Origin: Nocardioides nematodiphilus
Lineage (GTDB): Bacteria; Actinomycetota; Actinomycetes; Propionibacteriales; Nocardioidaceae
Assembly: GCF_020216525.1 (NCBI RefSeq)
Contig: NZ_JAIWOY010000005.1
Location: forward strand, 1 to 64,000
Length of the DNA stretch: 64,000 bases
Direction of reading: 5' to 3'
The notes beneath the pieces were generated by a model, which worked only from the letters and a program-made list of their open reading frames with translations, did not search any database and was not told the DNA's origin. Positions 49,855 through 58,371 of the stretch are shown in pieces; the first letter of the stretch is position 1; each line of letters opens with the position of its first letter. A program made the translations under genes and the position numbers.

Positions 49855-50730
49855 ATGACAGCGAAGGTCAAGGCCCTCGGCTACGCAGTGGTCACGGCAC
49901 CGGACCTGGACGAATGGGTCGCGTTCGGATCGGGCCTGCTCGGCCTGCAGGTGGCCCACCGCGACGAGGAGCGACTGCTGCTCCGGATGGACCACTACGC
50001 CTACCGCTTCGACGTGCGTCAGGCCAAGGAGAGCGGCGCCGTCGCGCTCGGGTGGGACGTCGGCGGCCCGGAGGCGCTCGCCGAGCTCACCGCGAGGCTG
50101 ACCGCAGCCGGCTACCAGGTCGAGCAGGGCAGCCCTGAGCTCATCGCCGAGCGGATGGTGGTCGACCTCGTCCGGTTCCGGGACCCCGAGGACGTCATCG
50201 ACCACGAGCTGTTCTGGGGGCTCAAGAGCACCATCGAGCGCTTCGTCTCCCCGATCGGCGCGACCTTCGTCGCCGGCGACCTGGGCATGGGCCACGCCTT
50301 CCAGGCGTTGCACCACGGCAACGACGCGTACAACACGCTGTTCCGGGAGCTGCTCGGCTTCCGGCTCAGCGACCACATCGAGATGCCGGGCGACCTCGGC
50401 ACCTTCCTGCACTGCAACCCCCGCCACCACTCCTTCGCCTTCGCCAACGCGCCGCACCGCAAGGCGGGCATCGGGCACTTCATGTTCGAGATCGACGATC
50501 TCGACCTGCTGGGTCGGCAGTGGGACGCGGTCCAGGAGGCGGGCGTGACGATCCTGTCCACCCTGGGCAAGCACACCAACGACGAGATGATCTCGTTCTA
50601 CGTCCGCAGCCCCTCCGGCTTCGGCATCGAGTTCGGCGTCGGCGGCATCCTGATCGACGACGAGACGTGGCTCCCGGTGCGCTACGACTCCGCGCACTAC
50701 TGGGGCCACAAGCGCCCCGAGGGCGTCTGA
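49855..50730 (+). CDS. Type I extradiol dioxygenase
   Basis: 291 aa, two-domain VOC fold of the HsaC/BphC class. Fe(II) ligands are H147 (GMGHAFQAL), H208 (GIGHFMFE) and E259 (GFGIEFG); HH at 191-192 and H240 are the expected acid/base residues. Cleaves a catechol next to one hydroxyl group to a yellow meta-cleavage product, which the C-C hydrolases would split. GAGGAGAG precedes the ATG. Last gene of this rightward operon; a strong hairpin follows. Confidence 0.92.
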   Translation: MTAKVKALGYAVVTAPDLDEWVAFGSGLLGLQVAHRDEERLLLRMDHYAYRFDVRQAKESGAVALGWDVGGPEALAELTARLTAAGYQVEQGSPELIAERMVVDLVRFRDPEDVIDHELFWGLKSTIERFVSPIGATFVAGDLGMGHAFQALHHGNDAYNTLFRELLGFRLSDHIEMPGDLGTFLHCNPRHHSFAFANAPHRKAGIGHFMFEIDDLDLLGRQWDAVQEAGVTILSTLGKHTNDEMISFYVRSPSGFGIEFGVGGILIDDETWLPVRYDSAHYWGHKRPEGV

Positions 50731-50738
50731 GTAGCACA

Positions 50739-50783
50739 GACACCGAAGGGCCGGCGTACGCAGCACGCCGCCCCTTCGGTGTC
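50739..50783 (+). terminator. Terminator after the extradiol dioxygenase
   Basis: Outer 12-bp stem (50739-50750 with 50772-50783) continuing after one mismatch into a 6-bp inner stem (50752-50757 with 50765-50770). Also suits the convergent enoyl-CoA hydratase gene. Confidence 0.75.
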
Positions 50784-50803
50784 GTTCAGTACATCGTGCC
50801 GGG

Positions 50804-51583
50804 TCAGCGACCCTTCCACTCGGGCGCACGCTTCTCCAGGAACGCGCGGGTGCCCTCGACCTGATCCTCGGAGAGGTAGACGTCCGGGCCGATGTCGAGG
50901 CGGATGGCAGCGTGCGGATCCATGCCGGCGGTCCGCCGGAAGGTCAGCTTGAGCCGCTCGAGCGAGAGCGGGGCGGAGTCGGTCAGCACGGCGAGGAACT
51001 CCTCGGCACCCGCCACCAGTCCGTCAGCGGGCAGCACGCGGTTGACCAGGCCCCATCGCGACGCCTCCTCGAGCGACACCCGGCGACCGGTGTAGAGCCA
51101 CTCCATCGCGATCGCGCTCGGCACCAGCTGCGGTAGCGCCACCGAGGCGTAGTGGGCACCCCGCCCGCGCTTGGCCTCCGGCACCGCGAAGAACGCGCCC
51201 TCGGCCGCGATCCGCAGGTCGCAGGAGAGCACCAGTTCGAAGCCGCCGGCCACCGCGGCCCCGTTGACCACGGCGATGGTCGGCTTGCGGGTGTCGATCA
51301 TGACCTCGAAGAGGCTGCGCCGGTTGTTGTGCAGGGGACCGTAGAACGGCTTGCCCGCATCGGCCAGCCTCTTCGCATCGCCCAGGTCGGCACCCGAGCA
51401 GAACGTCGTCCCGGCGCCGGTGATCGCAACCACGTAGACCGACGGGTCGTGGTCGGCCTCGATGAGCGCGTCGATCAGCGCGTCGTTGAGGTCGCGGTTG
51501 AGGGCATTGCGCACGTCGGGTCGGTTGAGGGTGAGCCAGCGGGTGCGGCCACGGTCCTCGATCAGCAGGATCTCGTCAGTCAT
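50804..51583 (-). CDS. Enoyl-CoA hydratase/isomerase family protein
   Basis: 259 aa crotonase fold. The oxyanion-hole segments are FCSGADLGDAKRL and AAVAGGFELVLSCDLRIAA; the catalytic acid region is VPEAKRGRGAHYAS, where the position of one usual Glu may differ, so lyase or hydrolase chemistry is possible. The SD GAAAGGA precedes ATG 51583. Last gene of the five-gene leftward operon with the TPP decarboxylase. Confidence 0.88.
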   Translation of the reverse strand: MTDEILLIEDRGRTRWLTLNRPDVRNALNRDLNDALIDALIEADHDPSVYVVAITGAGTTFCSGADLGDAKRLADAGKPFYGPLHNNRRSLFEVMIDTRKPTIAVVNGAAVAGGFELVLSCDLRIAAEGAFFAVPEAKRGRGAHYASVALPQLVPSAIAMEWLYTGRRVSLEEASRWGLVNRVLPADGLVAGAEEFLAVLTDSAPLSLERLKLTFRRTAGMDPHAAIRLDIGPDVYLSEDQVEGTRAFLEKRAPEWKGR

Positions 51584-51603
51584 CGCAGGGGTCCTTTCGG
51601 GGG

Positions 51604-53061
51604 TTACCAGCTGTACGCGGGCGGCGCCTGGCGCATGGTGACCCACTGCACCTCGGTGAACGCCTCCAGGTTGGACTGGTGGCCGCCGTGCCGTGCGCCG
51701 TTGCCGGAGTCTCCGACACCGCCGAACGGTGCGACCGGCTCGTCGTTGATGGTCTGGTCGTTGATGTGGACCAGACCGGCGGGGATCCGCTCGGCCAGGT
51801 CGAGCCCAGCGAGCACGTCGCGGGTGAAGATCGACAGCGCCAGTCCGTACTCCGAGTCGGCCGCCAGGTCGGCAGCCTCCTCGAGGGTCGCGAACGGCAC
51901 CACGGAGGCGACCGGCCCGAAGACCTCGCCGGCGTACGCAGGGGCGTCGAGCGGCGGTCGGCCGAGCACGGTGGGCCGATAGAACAGCCCCTCGTACGTG
52001 CCGCCGCTGAGCAGCTCCGCGCCGGCATCGACCGAGGCGGTGACCAGCCCATGGATGTGGTCGCGCTGCCGCTCGTCGATGATCGGGCCGATCTCGGCGT
52101 CGGTGCGGACCGGGTCGCCGACCCGCAGCGCCGCCGCCTCCTCGGCCAGCGCGCTCACGTAGTCGTCATAGACCGACTCGTGCACCAGGTGCCGGCCGGC
52201 GGCCATGCAGATCTGTCCGGCGTGGCGGAACGACGCCCACGCCCCCGCGCGCGCGGCTGCGGAGATGTCGGCGTCCGGGAGCACGATCAGCGCGGAGTTG
52301 CCACCGAGCTCGAGGTGGGTGCGCTTGAGGCGCTCGGCCGCGGCGCGGGCGATCGCCTTGCCGCCGCCGGTGGAGCCGGTGAAGGCGATCACCGGGACGT
52401 GCGGGTGCGCCACGAGCGCCGCACCGACCTCGGCATCGCCGGGCAGCACGTGCAGCAGCCCCTCCGGCAGGCCAGCCTCGCGGAAGACCTCCGCGAAGAC
52501 CGCGCCGCCGCAGACCGCGGTGCGCGGATCGGGCTTGATCACGACCGCGTTGCCGAGTGCCAGCGCCGGGGCGATGGCGCGGATCGCGAGGAGGATGGGG
52601 GAGTTGAACGGCGCGATCACGCCGACCACCCCGACCGGCACGTGCCGGGCGAAGGAGAGCCGTTGGGCGCGTGACCGGAGCAGGTCGCCGGCCGGCATCG
52701 CTGCCAGCGCGGCGGCCTCGAAGCACTCCTCGGCGGCGATGTGCGCCTGCGGCGCGGCCACCCCGCGGGCGGCCCCGGCCTCGCGACCGAACACCTCCGC
52801 GATCTCCTCGGCGTGGGCCACGAAGGCGGCCGCGGCACGGCGCAGCACCGCCGCGCGTACGTCATAGGTCGCCGCGGCCCACGCGCGCTGCGGGACCCGG
52901 GCGGCTTCGACCGAGGAGGCGACATCGGCGGGCGACGCGACGCCGTACTCGCCGATCTTCTCGCCGGTGGCGGGCTCGCGCGACGTCGCGCTGGACGACG
53001 CGGGCACCCAGTGGCCGGTGAAGAGCGAGCGCTCCCAGTCGGCGGGGTCGAGGAACGACAT
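51604..53061 (-). CDS. Aldehyde dehydrogenase (benzaldehyde/vanillin dehydrogenase type)
   Basis: 485 aa, NAD(P)-dependent oxidation of an aldehyde to an acid. NAD-binding IAPFNSPILLAIRAIAPAL and FTGSTGGGKAI, general base Glu in HLELGGNSALIVL, catalytic Cys in FRHAGQICMAAGR. The upstream DRE-TIM lyase stop overlaps its ATG (TGATG); a GTG one codon earlier is an alternative start. Likely oxidises the aldehyde made by the TPP decarboxylase of the same operon, as in mandelate degradation. Confidence 0.92.
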   Translation of the reverse strand: MSFLDPADWERSLFTGHWVPASSSATSREPATGEKIGEYGVASPADVASSVEAARVPQRAWAAATYDVRAAVLRRAAAAFVAHAEEIAEVFGREAGAARGVAAPQAHIAAEECFEAAALAAMPAGDLLRSRAQRLSFARHVPVGVVGVIAPFNSPILLAIRAIAPALALGNAVVIKPDPRTAVCGGAVFAEVFREAGLPEGLLHVLPGDAEVGAALVAHPHVPVIAFTGSTGGGKAIARAAAERLKRTHLELGGNSALIVLPDADISAAARAGAWASFRHAGQICMAAGRHLVHESVYDDYVSALAEEAAALRVGDPVRTDAEIGPIIDERQRDHIHGLVTASVDAGAELLSGGTYEGLFYRPTVLGRPPLDAPAYAGEVFGPVASVVPFATLEEAADLAADSEYGLALSIFTRDVLAGLDLAERIPAGLVHINDQTINDEPVAPFGGVGDSGNGARHGGHQSNLEAFTEVQWVTMRQAPPAYSW

Positions 53062-54242
53062 CACTTCTCCTCAGTGACGGCAGCGGGCACGGCGAGGGGC
53101 ACGGGGAGGCCGGCCTCCACCGCGTCGCGGGCGGGGGAGCGGATCGGCTCCTTGTACGGCGACGGTGCACCGGCGTAGACCGACGAGCCGAGCCGGAAGT
53201 GCTGGGCCTGCTCGATCGACTCCACGAAAGGCATGTCCATGGGGTAGAGCTCGGCGCCGCGGGGTCGCGGACCGGCCTTGGCGACCTTGCCGTACAGCTC
53301 GTGGCCGACGACCTCCTCGGCGAGCCAGGCCGCCTCGATCAGCTTGTCGAGGTCGATCCCGGTGGCGACGCCCTCCTCGTGGAGCAGGTCGACCAGGTCC
53401 TCGGTGGGGATCATCCGGGTGGCGCGGCCGTTGCCGCAGTAGGGGCAGCCCCCCATGCCGCCGATCGCGGTGTCGACCCCGAGCACGTGCTCGGCCGAGA
53501 GCGCGCGCAGCGCCTGGTAGAAGGAGAGCAGCGCGGTGCCGCGGGCGTCGTGCAGGTGCAGGTGGTAGCGCTCGACCTCAGGCCAGCGGTCACGGAACGC
53601 GGCGATGGTCTCCTCCAACGCGCGCGGGGTGTTCCACGACATCGGATCGCCGAGCCAGAACGTCGAGACCCGGATGCCGGCGGCGGTCCAGGCGTCGTAC
53701 TGGTGGGCGGCGTAGGCCATCCGCTGCTCGAGGGTGAACGGGCCGAGCCAGTTGGAGCCCCACGCGGCGTTGATCGCGACCGTCGCCTCGTGCACATCGC
53801 GCTCGACCGCGGCCGCGATGATGCGCGGCAGAGCGGCGATCTCGTCGGCCTGGCTCTTGTTCGTGTTGCGCCGCACGAAGACGTCGCACAGGTGGATCGT
53901 CGACCGTGGCACGTCCGGCAGGGCGGTCAGTGGGCCGTACGGCTCGGTCAGCTCGGCACGGCGCTCGGCGCCGCGCGCATTGAGCGCGAGCGCCGTGTAC
54001 GTGGTGCCCTCGCGTGGGGTGAAGCCGGCGATGACCTCCTCCACCTGGGCCATCTGCGGCACCCACGTCGGGGAGACGAAGGAGCCGACGATCAGCCGCG
54101 GCACGCCGGCCGCGGAGAGGGCGTCGAGGAGGCGGACCTTGTCCTGTGGGTCGATCGAGGCGTCCTCGATCTGCATCCCCTCGCGCAGGCTCTCGTCGGT
54201 GATCTCGACCCGCGGCAGTCCGTGGTCCTCGCGACGGCTCAT
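53061..54242 (-). CDS. DRE-TIM metallolyase (HMG-CoA-lyase-like)
   Basis: 393 aa TIM barrel. The N-terminal VEITDESLREGMQIED carries the Asp-Arg-Glu signature, YHLHLHDARGTALL the HxH metal ligands, and GGMGGCPYCGNGRATRM the HMG-CoA-lyase-like cysteine loop (GGCPY). It should make or break a C-C bond next to a carbonyl, with acyl-CoA or pyruvate as partner. Not a close match to leucine or citramalate synthases by length. The ATG overlaps the MmgE/PrpD stop (ATGA). Confidence 0.8.
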   Translation of the reverse strand: MSRREDHGLPRVEITDESLREGMQIEDASIDPQDKVRLLDALSAAGVPRLIVGSFVSPTWVPQMAQVEEVIAGFTPREGTTYTALALNARGAERRAELTEPYGPLTALPDVPRSTIHLCDVFVRRNTNKSQADEIAALPRIIAAAVERDVHEATVAINAAWGSNWLGPFTLEQRMAYAAHQYDAWTAAGIRVSTFWLGDPMSWNTPRALEETIAAFRDRWPEVERYHLHLHDARGTALLSFYQALRALSAEHVLGVDTAIGGMGGCPYCGNGRATRMIPTEDLVDLLHEEGVATGIDLDKLIEAAWLAEEVVGHELYGKVAKAGPRPRGAELYPMDMPFVESIEQAQHFRLGSSVYAGAPSPYKEPIRSPARDAVEAGLPVPLAVPAAVTEEK

Positions 54243-55660
54243 GCGTCCTCCTCGGTCAGGTGCAACGACAGTACGGCGTCCAGTGCGGTCGCGGCCGGTG
54301 CGGCGGCGGCGGCGCGGATCCGGGCCGGGAGCCCTGCGGCGTCGGTCTCGCTGACGCCGACCGCGGTCAGGCAGCGGACTAGCTTGTCGTCGATGGCGGC
54401 AGCGTCGGGGCGGTCCGCGGGCTCGTCGAGCGTGACGGTCCGCGCGAGCGTACGACCGTCCGCCAGGACCAGCTCGACCCGGGCGAAGCGGCGACCGCCC
54501 AGATCGGGTCCGATGCTCGGGGAGTCGGCGGCGACGGTCTCGACGAGCGCCATCAGGCCGGCGTTGGCGGCGATCGCCTCCATGGTGAAGTCGCCCGGAC
54601 CGACACCGCCGGTGCGCAGGACCTGCGCCACGTTGAAGGCCATCGAGAACGTCGCCTCGTCGCCGGTGACGGGCAGCGCGGCGCGCAGGGGGCGCAGGGT
54701 CGCGGGGTGCGCCTCGACCCGGATGCTGCGGATCGCGGTCAGGTCGGCGACCTCGGGACGCAGCCGGGCGGTCGCGGCCAGGGCCCGGTGGGTGCCGAAG
54801 CAGGCGGCGAACTGCTTGACCGCGCAGTCCTCGCCCCACGCGTCGAGCCAGTGCGCGATCCGCTCGCCCAGGTCGACCCCGACGACACCGGTGGGGGCGC
54901 CGTGGCGGGCGAGGAAGCCGCGGGGGTCGTCGAGCTCGCCGGGGTTGGCGGTGAAGCCGGCCTGCGCCAGCCCGACCGCCTGGACGGCGTCGCTGGCGGC
55001 GCGCCCGGCATGGAACGGCTTGGTCATGGTGCCGAAGTTGGCCAGGCTCCCGGCCGCCGTCGAGGCGGCGATGCCGAGCGCGGTGCGGGCCTGGCCGGCG
55101 CTGAGTCCGGCGACGCCCGCACCGGCGGCGGTCGCGGCCAGCACCCCGAGCGTCGAGGTCGCGTGCCAGCCGCGGTCGTAGTGGGCGGAGATCGGCAGCA
55201 CGTCGGCGAGAGCGCGGATGAGCACGTGTCCGGCCTCGACCGCTGCGAGCAGCCGCGCGGTCGGCGTCTGCGGCGTGGCCAGCGCCAGCACGGTCGGCCA
55301 CAGCACCGCGCTGGGGTGGATCGGCATGGTCAGCCCGGCGTCGTCGTAGTCGAGCGCGTGCGCGGCGGTGCCGTTGCGCAGCGCGGCCCTGCTCGGCGCG
55401 AGCCGCTCGCCGGTGCCCCAGACCGGGGTGTCGCCGAGTGAGGCTTCCTGCCAGCGGCGCAGCGTTCGCACGGTCTCGGTGCGCTGGCCCGCGATCGTCA
55501 CCGCGATCGTGTCGACGAGGGTGTCGACCACCGCAGCGCCCGCCCTCGGAAGGGTGTGCCCGAGGGCGAGCGCGACCAACGCCTCGCCGGCGCCGTCGAC
55601 GGCAGGGGCGGCGTCGACGGCGGGGTCGGGGCGATGGGCGGTCGGGACGGTCGGCGTCAT
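54239..55660 (-). CDS. MmgE/PrpD family protein (first)
   Basis: 473 aa. The family includes 2-methylcitrate dehydratase, cis-aconitate decarboxylase and iminodisuccinate epimerase. Landmarks are ALDYDDAGLTMPIHPSAVLWP, GWHATSTLGVLAATAAGA, GTMTKPFHAGRAA and CAVKQFAACFGTH. It probably hydrates, dehydrates or epimerises a di- or tricarboxylic acid. It starts 1 nt after the TPP enzyme stop and overlaps the next gene. A paralogue lies at 60643. Confidence 0.88.
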   Translation of the reverse strand: MTPTVPTAHRPDPAVDAAPAVDGAGEALVALALGHTLPRAGAAVVDTLVDTIAVTIAGQRTETVRTLRRWQEASLGDTPVWGTGERLAPSRAALRNGTAAHALDYDDAGLTMPIHPSAVLWPTVLALATPQTPTARLLAAVEAGHVLIRALADVLPISAHYDRGWHATSTLGVLAATAAGAGVAGLSAGQARTALGIAASTAAGSLANFGTMTKPFHAGRAASDAVQAVGLAQAGFTANPGELDDPRGFLARHGAPTGVVGVDLGERIAHWLDAWGEDCAVKQFAACFGTHRALAATARLRPEVADLTAIRSIRVEAHPATLRPLRAALPVTGDEATFSMAFNVAQVLRTGGVGPGDFTMEAIAANAGLMALVETVAADSPSIGPDLGGRRFARVELVLADGRTLARTVTLDEPADRPDAAAIDDKLVRCLTAVGVSETDAAGLPARIRAAAAAPAATALDAVLSLHLTEEDA

Positions 55661-55661
55661 G

Positions 55662-57248
55662 TCAGGACGCCACCGCCACGTCGAGGAGGAGCGGCTCGCG
55701 CCGATCGGCCAGGGTGGGCACGACCTCATCGAGGACCGCGACGAGCTCGTCGTACGTCGTGACGCGGCGGCTCGGGCAGCCGAAGCCGGCCGCGATCGTG
55801 GAGACGCTGATCTCGCCGAAGCCCGGCCAGGGCGCCTCGCCGCCGGCGTTGACGGCCAGCCGGTCCATCACCGCGTAGCCGCCGTTGGACATGATCACGT
55901 AGAGCGCGCCGACGCCGTAGTGCGCGGCGCTCCACACGGTCTGGATGTTGTAGAGCGAGGCGCCGTCGCCGACGACTGCGACGACCGGTCGCTCGGGGGC
56001 ACCCATCTTGAGCCCGGTCGCGGCGGCCAGCGCGAAGCCGAGCCCGCCCTGCGCTGGGGTGAGGAAGCCGAGCGGCCGGCGGGCCGGGACGGTGTCCATC
56101 AGCAGCCGGCGGGTCGACGGGCTCTCCTCGATCAGCGTGGAGACCTCCGGCAGGCGGGCGTACAGCTCGCTGAAGACATGTGCGGGCGTGAGCTGCTGGT
56201 CGTCGGCGAGCGGCGCGGGAGCTGCGGGACGGGTGATCGCGCCGGTTGCGCTGTCCGTACGGGCGGCGGTGGTCTCGGCGAGCGCGGTGACGGTCGCCCG
56301 GACCGGGCCGACGACGGCCAGGGCGGCGGCGGAATAGGCCGCCTCGTCGGGGTCGTCGGTGAGGACGGCGACCGTGGTCCCGGGCTCGGCGAAGCGTCCG
56401 GGCGACCAGAGGTACTGGCGGAAGGCGGGGGCGCCGATCACGAGGACGGTGTCGTACGGCGAGAGTGCCTTGCGCAGCGCGCCGCGCTCCGCGGGAAGAT
56501 GGCCGGCCCACGGGCGCGAGGTCTGGTCGATGCTGGCGCGGGCTGCGTGCGCCTCCGCCCAGACGTCGCAGCCGAGGCGGGCAGCGAGCGCCGCGACCGC
56601 GGCCCAGGTCTCCGGCTGGTCGGTGCTCGAGCCGAGGACCAGGGCGGGCCTCTCGGCCCCGTCGAGGAGGGCGGTGAGGCGGGCGACCACGGCCGCGTCG
56701 GCGCCGCCGCTGATCAGCAGCTCGGCCGGGGCGGCCAGCTCGATGGTCTCGTCGGCGGTCTCGTCCCAGTCGCCCATCGGCACGATCACCACGGCGGGGC
56801 CGCGGTGGATGAGGGCGTCGTGGAAGGCGCGGGCGATGACGGCCGGCAGGTCCTGGGCGCGGGCGGGCTCGCGTACCGAGACGGGGTAGTCCCCGGCCAG
56901 GCCGTGCAGCCTGCCGGCGAGGAACGGCTCGGAGGCGAGGTGGCGACGATCCTGCTGGCCGACCAGGATCACCATCGGCGCGCGATTGGCGCGGGCGGTG
57001 GCGATCGCGCCGACGGCGTTGCCGTACCCGGCGGTGGTGTGGAGCAGCGCGAGCGCGGGCCGGCCGGTGGCGATCGCCTCGCCGGTCGCCATCCCGATGA
57101 CGGCGCCCTCGTGGAGCGCGAGCACGAACTCCATCTCCGGCGTGAGGTCGGTCAGGAAGGCCACCTCGGTCGAACCCGGGTTGGCGAACATCCGCGTCAC
57201 GCCGAGGTTCCGCAGCTCCTCGAAGACGGCGTCGCGCACGGTGCTCAT
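55662..57248 (-). CDS. Benzoylformate-decarboxylase-like TPP enzyme
   Basis: 528 aa, three-domain TPP enzyme. Numbering matches P. putida benzoylformate decarboxylase at S26 (ANPGSTE), E47 (LHEGAV) and H70 (LLHTTAGYGN). The second catalytic histidine of that enzyme (H281, in FRYHQYDPG) aligns with Y279 here (FRQYLWSPG). The Mg-TPP motif is VGDGASLYNIQTVWSAAHY. It should decarboxylate a 2-oxo acid to an aldehyde or add it to another carbonyl; substrate may differ from benzoylformate. First gene of the leftward operon that also encodes an aldehyde dehydrogenase. Confidence 0.88.
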   Translation of the reverse strand: MSTVRDAVFEELRNLGVTRMFANPGSTEVAFLTDLTPEMEFVLALHEGAVIGMATGEAIATGRPALALLHTTAGYGNAVGAIATARANRAPMVILVGQQDRRHLASEPFLAGRLHGLAGDYPVSVREPARAQDLPAVIARAFHDALIHRGPAVVIVPMGDWDETADETIELAAPAELLISGGADAAVVARLTALLDGAERPALVLGSSTDQPETWAAVAALAARLGCDVWAEAHAARASIDQTSRPWAGHLPAERGALRKALSPYDTVLVIGAPAFRQYLWSPGRFAEPGTTVAVLTDDPDEAAYSAAALAVVGPVRATVTALAETTAARTDSATGAITRPAAPAPLADDQQLTPAHVFSELYARLPEVSTLIEESPSTRRLLMDTVPARRPLGFLTPAQGGLGFALAAATGLKMGAPERPVVAVVGDGASLYNIQTVWSAAHYGVGALYVIMSNGGYAVMDRLAVNAGGEAPWPGFGEISVSTIAAGFGCPSRRVTTYDELVAVLDEVVPTLADRREPLLLDVAVAS

Positions 57249-57344
57249 GGGACTCCTCGCAGCAAGTCATGGGGCCCGCAGCTCGGGCCGACGATCCGAT
57301 GTTCACCCGCCTCCGGCCGCCGCCGGTCTGCTCGTCGCACCCAT

Positions 57345-57360
57345 CGGAAGATCGCTTCCG
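57345..57360. promoter_or_regulatory. Candidate operator between the TPP operon and the gentisate operon
   Basis: CGGAAG-4 nt-CTTCCG (57345-57350 and 57355-57360). It touches the -35 position of a TAGCGT box at 57379-57384 upstream of the fumarylpyruvate-hydrolase-like gene. Different from the GGAAC-N3-GTTCC array at 37456, so another regulator is likely. Confidence 0.45.
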
Positions 57361-57378
57361 GCGTACTCCTGCGCTTCC

Positions 57379-57384
57379 TAGCGT
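57379..57384 (+). promoter_or_regulatory. -10 element of the gentisate operon
   Basis: TAGCGT, 36 nt before ATG 57421. TTCCGG (57356-57361) lies 17 nt upstream in the -35 position and overlaps the palindrome. Confidence 0.4.
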
Positions 57385-57420
57385 CGTCAGCATCGGAAAC
57401 CGTCTGTCCGGAGGAGCCCC

Positions 57421-58371
57421 ATGAAGATCGCCCGTTTCGACGAGGGCCGCATCGGCGTCGTCATCGGCGACGAGGTCGTCGACGTCACTGATGTCGTCGG
57501 CATCGACACCGACGAGTGGCCGGTCGTCGGCCCGAACCGGCTGATCCGCGACTTCGCGTCCCACCGGGACGCCATCGAGGACGCCCTGCACAGCGCCCCC
57601 CGCCACCGCCTGGGCGAGGTCACGCTGCGCACGCCGGTCCCGTGGGCGAGCAAGGTGATCGCGTACCCGGTCAACTACCACGACCACGGCCGCGAGATGC
57701 AGGCCGGCTACCGCGCTGACATCCAGGGGTTCTTCCTCAAGCCGTCCTCGTCGCTCTCCGGCGCCGGTGAGCCGGTCGAGCTGCCGGTCGTCCCCGGCCG
57801 CGAGGTCCACCACGAGTCCGAGCTGGCCATCGTGATCGGCAAGCGCTGCCACAACATCACGCGTGAGGAGTGGGAGGAGTACGTGTTCGGCTACGCCTGC
57901 CTCCTCGACATGGTCGTCCGCGGCCGGGAGGAGCGCGTCTTCCGCAAGGCGTTCGACACGTTCTGCCCGGTCGGCCCCTGGATCACCACCGCCGACGAGG
58001 TCGGCGACCCGACCCAGCTCGACATGGCGCTCTGGGTCCGGCACGCCGACGGCACCGAGGAGCTGCGCCAGCACACCAACACCGGCAACCTCGTGCTCGA
58101 CATCCCCGGCATGGTCCAGATGGCCGCTGCCGTGATGACCCTCGAGCCCGGCGACATCATCGCGACGGGCACCCCCGCAGGTGTCGGCCCGGTCGTCGAC
58201 GGCGACACCATCCGGATCACGATCGAGCGCGTCGGCGAGATGTCGGTCTCCGTCGTGCAGGGCGCCTCCGGCCAGACGGAGGTCTTCGCGACCCCGTACA
58301 CGACGGACATCGCCAAGCAGGAGCTCGTCCCTGCCGACCAGCAGGTCGCGATCGAGGAGGGTGCGAAGTGA
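57421..58371 (+). CDS. Fumarylacetoacetate-hydrolase family protein (fumarylpyruvate hydrolase-like)
   Basis: 316 aa. The C-terminal FAH domain has VIAYPVNYHDHGREM, FFLKPSSSLSGAGEPVELP, metal-ligand acids in HHESELAIVIGKRCHN, GYACLLDMVVRG, and IIATGTPAGVGPV. In the gentisate pathway such enzymes hydrolyse fumaryl- or maleylpyruvate to pyruvate and fumarate or maleate. The GTGA overlap with the dioxygenase gene supports that role. GGAGG precedes the ATG. Confidence 0.9.
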   Translation: MKIARFDEGRIGVVIGDEVVDVTDVVGIDTDEWPVVGPNRLIRDFASHRDAIEDALHSAPRHRLGEVTLRTPVPWASKVIAYPVNYHDHGREMQAGYRADIQGFFLKPSSSLSGAGEPVELPVVPGREVHHESELAIVIGKRCHNITREEWEEYVFGYACLLDMVVRGREERVFRKAFDTFCPVGPWITTADEVGDPTQLDMALWVRHADGTEELRQHTNTGNLVLDIPGMVQMAAAVMTLEPGDIIATGTPAGVGPVVDGDTIRITIERVGEMSVSVVQGASGQTEVFATPYTTDIAKQELVPADQQVAIEEGAK

